From assembly GCA_016700115.1 (NCBI GenBank), contig CP064999.1:5327501-5391500 (forward strand): a DNA stretch of 64,000 bases, read 5' to 3'. The notes under the pieces are model-generated. The model did no database searches. It had not been told where the DNA came from and saw only the letters and a program-made list of their open reading frames with translations. This stretch comes from Sphingobacteriales bacterium. Lineage in GTDB: Bacteria; Bacteroidota; Bacteroidia; Chitinophagales; UBA2359. Of the stretch, positions 63,355 through 64,000 are shown in pieces; position 1 is the first letter of the stretch; the number at the start of each line of letters is the position of its first letter. The translations under genes were made by a program, and so were the position numbers.

Positions 63355-63595
63355 AAACCCTTGCAGAGGTTTAAGCCCATTTGCAAGCCCCCAAGAGTCC
63401 AAACTCAGGCCAATACTTGCAAAAGAGCTTCCACCTTACCGCTCTTAGAAAAATTGAAAAAAAGAAAATCTCCTCCCCTTCTTAAAAATAAAAAAACACG
63501 AAACCGCACAGACCAACTCGACACAGACAAAGACTTTAAAACTTAATATTGACAAAGGTTTACATGGTTGAAAGACTGAAAACCTACTGATAAAA
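63355..63595. other. Non-coding stretch after the copper island
   Basis: No supported gene; a 61-codon frame at 63361-63546 has a biased, proline/lysine/threonine-rich composition and no homology I recognise. No terminator hairpin was identified. Confidence 0.5.
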
Positions 63596-63865
63596 GGCGT
63601 AACTGTTGTACTACTACTCAAAAACCACTAAATACCCAATTTAAAAAAAACGTTACCTTCAAATTAAGGGCTTTTAATTATTTGTGGTTAACCCGATTTA
63701 GACAAATCGAGATGCTCCACAAAAGCATCAATAAACCGCACAGGGTTTTCTGCACTGATGCTTCTTTCCAAACAGATTATTGCATCTGCCGCCGGGGAGT
63801 TCCTTGTAAGTATGCCAAAACCTAAAATATTAGTGTATTTTTGTTTGCGGTTTTTAGACAGACTG
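63596..63865 (+). repeat. About 270-bp spacer repeat, copy 7
   Basis: GGCGTAACTGTTGTACTACTACTC to TTTTTAGACAGACTG. It is separated by four bases (ATGT) from the left end of a second IS1182-like copy. Confidence 0.92.
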
Positions 63866-63869
63866 ATGT

Positions 63870-64000
63870 CAGGCTGTGAAAAAACTTGTTTTTGCAAAAA
63901 CTCCCATAAAACAGGCTATAGCATAATCCCCATATCCCCTCCTTTTGATTGGAGCGGAGGCATTTTATAGCAACAATCTATAATTGTGTGAGCTTATTGT
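63870..64000 (-). mobile_element. Left end of a second IS1182-like element, cut by the window edge
   Basis: CAGGCTGTGAAAAAACTTG and about 60 following bases match the left end at 31780 closely (AACTCCCATAAAACAGGCTATAG versus AACTCTCATAAAAACTGGCTATAG). The transposase gene, if present, lies beyond the window. Confidence 0.85.

Noticed and set aside
63361..63546. 61-codon ORF after the copper island
   Set aside because: Biased composition, no ribosome-binding site and no conserved motif.
36345..63865. Repeats spaced across the array as a CRISPR
   Set aside because: Repeats are about 270 bp, spaced by kilobases of genes, and no cas genes are present.

Overview
The window reads as a chromosome segment of a Bacteroidota bacterium, probably an uncultured environmental Chitinophagales/Saprospirales-type lineage. 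The reasons are two type IX secretion (T9SS) C-terminal sorting domains, many Bacteroidota-style lipoproteins and TonB machinery, promoter -7 elements of the TAnnTTTG type, an HYC_CC_PP protein, and low GC. No rRNA, tRNA or CRISPR array was seen.

Region by region. (1) 1-7.9 kb, all +: the end of an unidentified protein, two lipoproteins (one with a CX4CH haem-like motif), a 1119-residue tubulin/FtsZ-like GTPase closed by a good terminator, a secreted unknown, a methyltransferase and a SpoU/TrmH RNA methyltransferase. (2) 7.9-11.1 kb, -: a vitamin B12 uptake unit made of a cobalamin riboswitch, a BtuB-like TonB receptor and a DUF4465-type T9SS-sorted protein. (3) 11.2-22.4 kb, +: five tandem paralogues of secreted fibre proteins (signal peptide, conserved N-domain, 17-residue beta-roll repeats, peptidase S74 self-cleaving chaperone, coiled coil), with duplicated spacers and promoters. 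(4) 22.4-27 kb: a decayed region with a frameshifted IS110 transposase, a beta-helix lipoprotein, a 21-bp minisatellite and the C-terminal relic of a tyrosine recombinase.

(5) 27-64 kb: an accessory region in which every non-IS gene is on the + strand. From 36.3 kb on, blocks of one to a dozen genes are separated by near-identical repeats of about 270 bp. One half of each repeat is the start of an IS1182-like transposase. Several gene blocks begin and end with short matching inverted sequences, as integron-type cassettes do. Cargo includes a helicase plus TPR/cold-shock pair, a MmeI-like restriction-modification enzyme, a potassium channel plus bestrophin pair, two AraC-controlled sets, a JAMM-like secreted protein, GNAT and VOC enzymes, and a large copper-resistance island (50.5-63.4 kb). 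That island holds an HYC_CC_PP protein, YncE-like propeller, CxxC-AraC regulator, HMA-MauE protein, CopB ATPase, methyltransferase and a CusA/C/B efflux pump whose permease is split into two overlapping ORFs.

The most unusual features are the repeat-delimited cassette-like array next to an integrase relic, the S74 fibre gene array, the tubulin-like protein and the helicase/TPR-CSD pair. Decay by frameshift is common (IS110, IS1182, recombinase, an NTF2-like lipoprotein, a GNAT gene). Some of it could be sequencing error in homopolymers.
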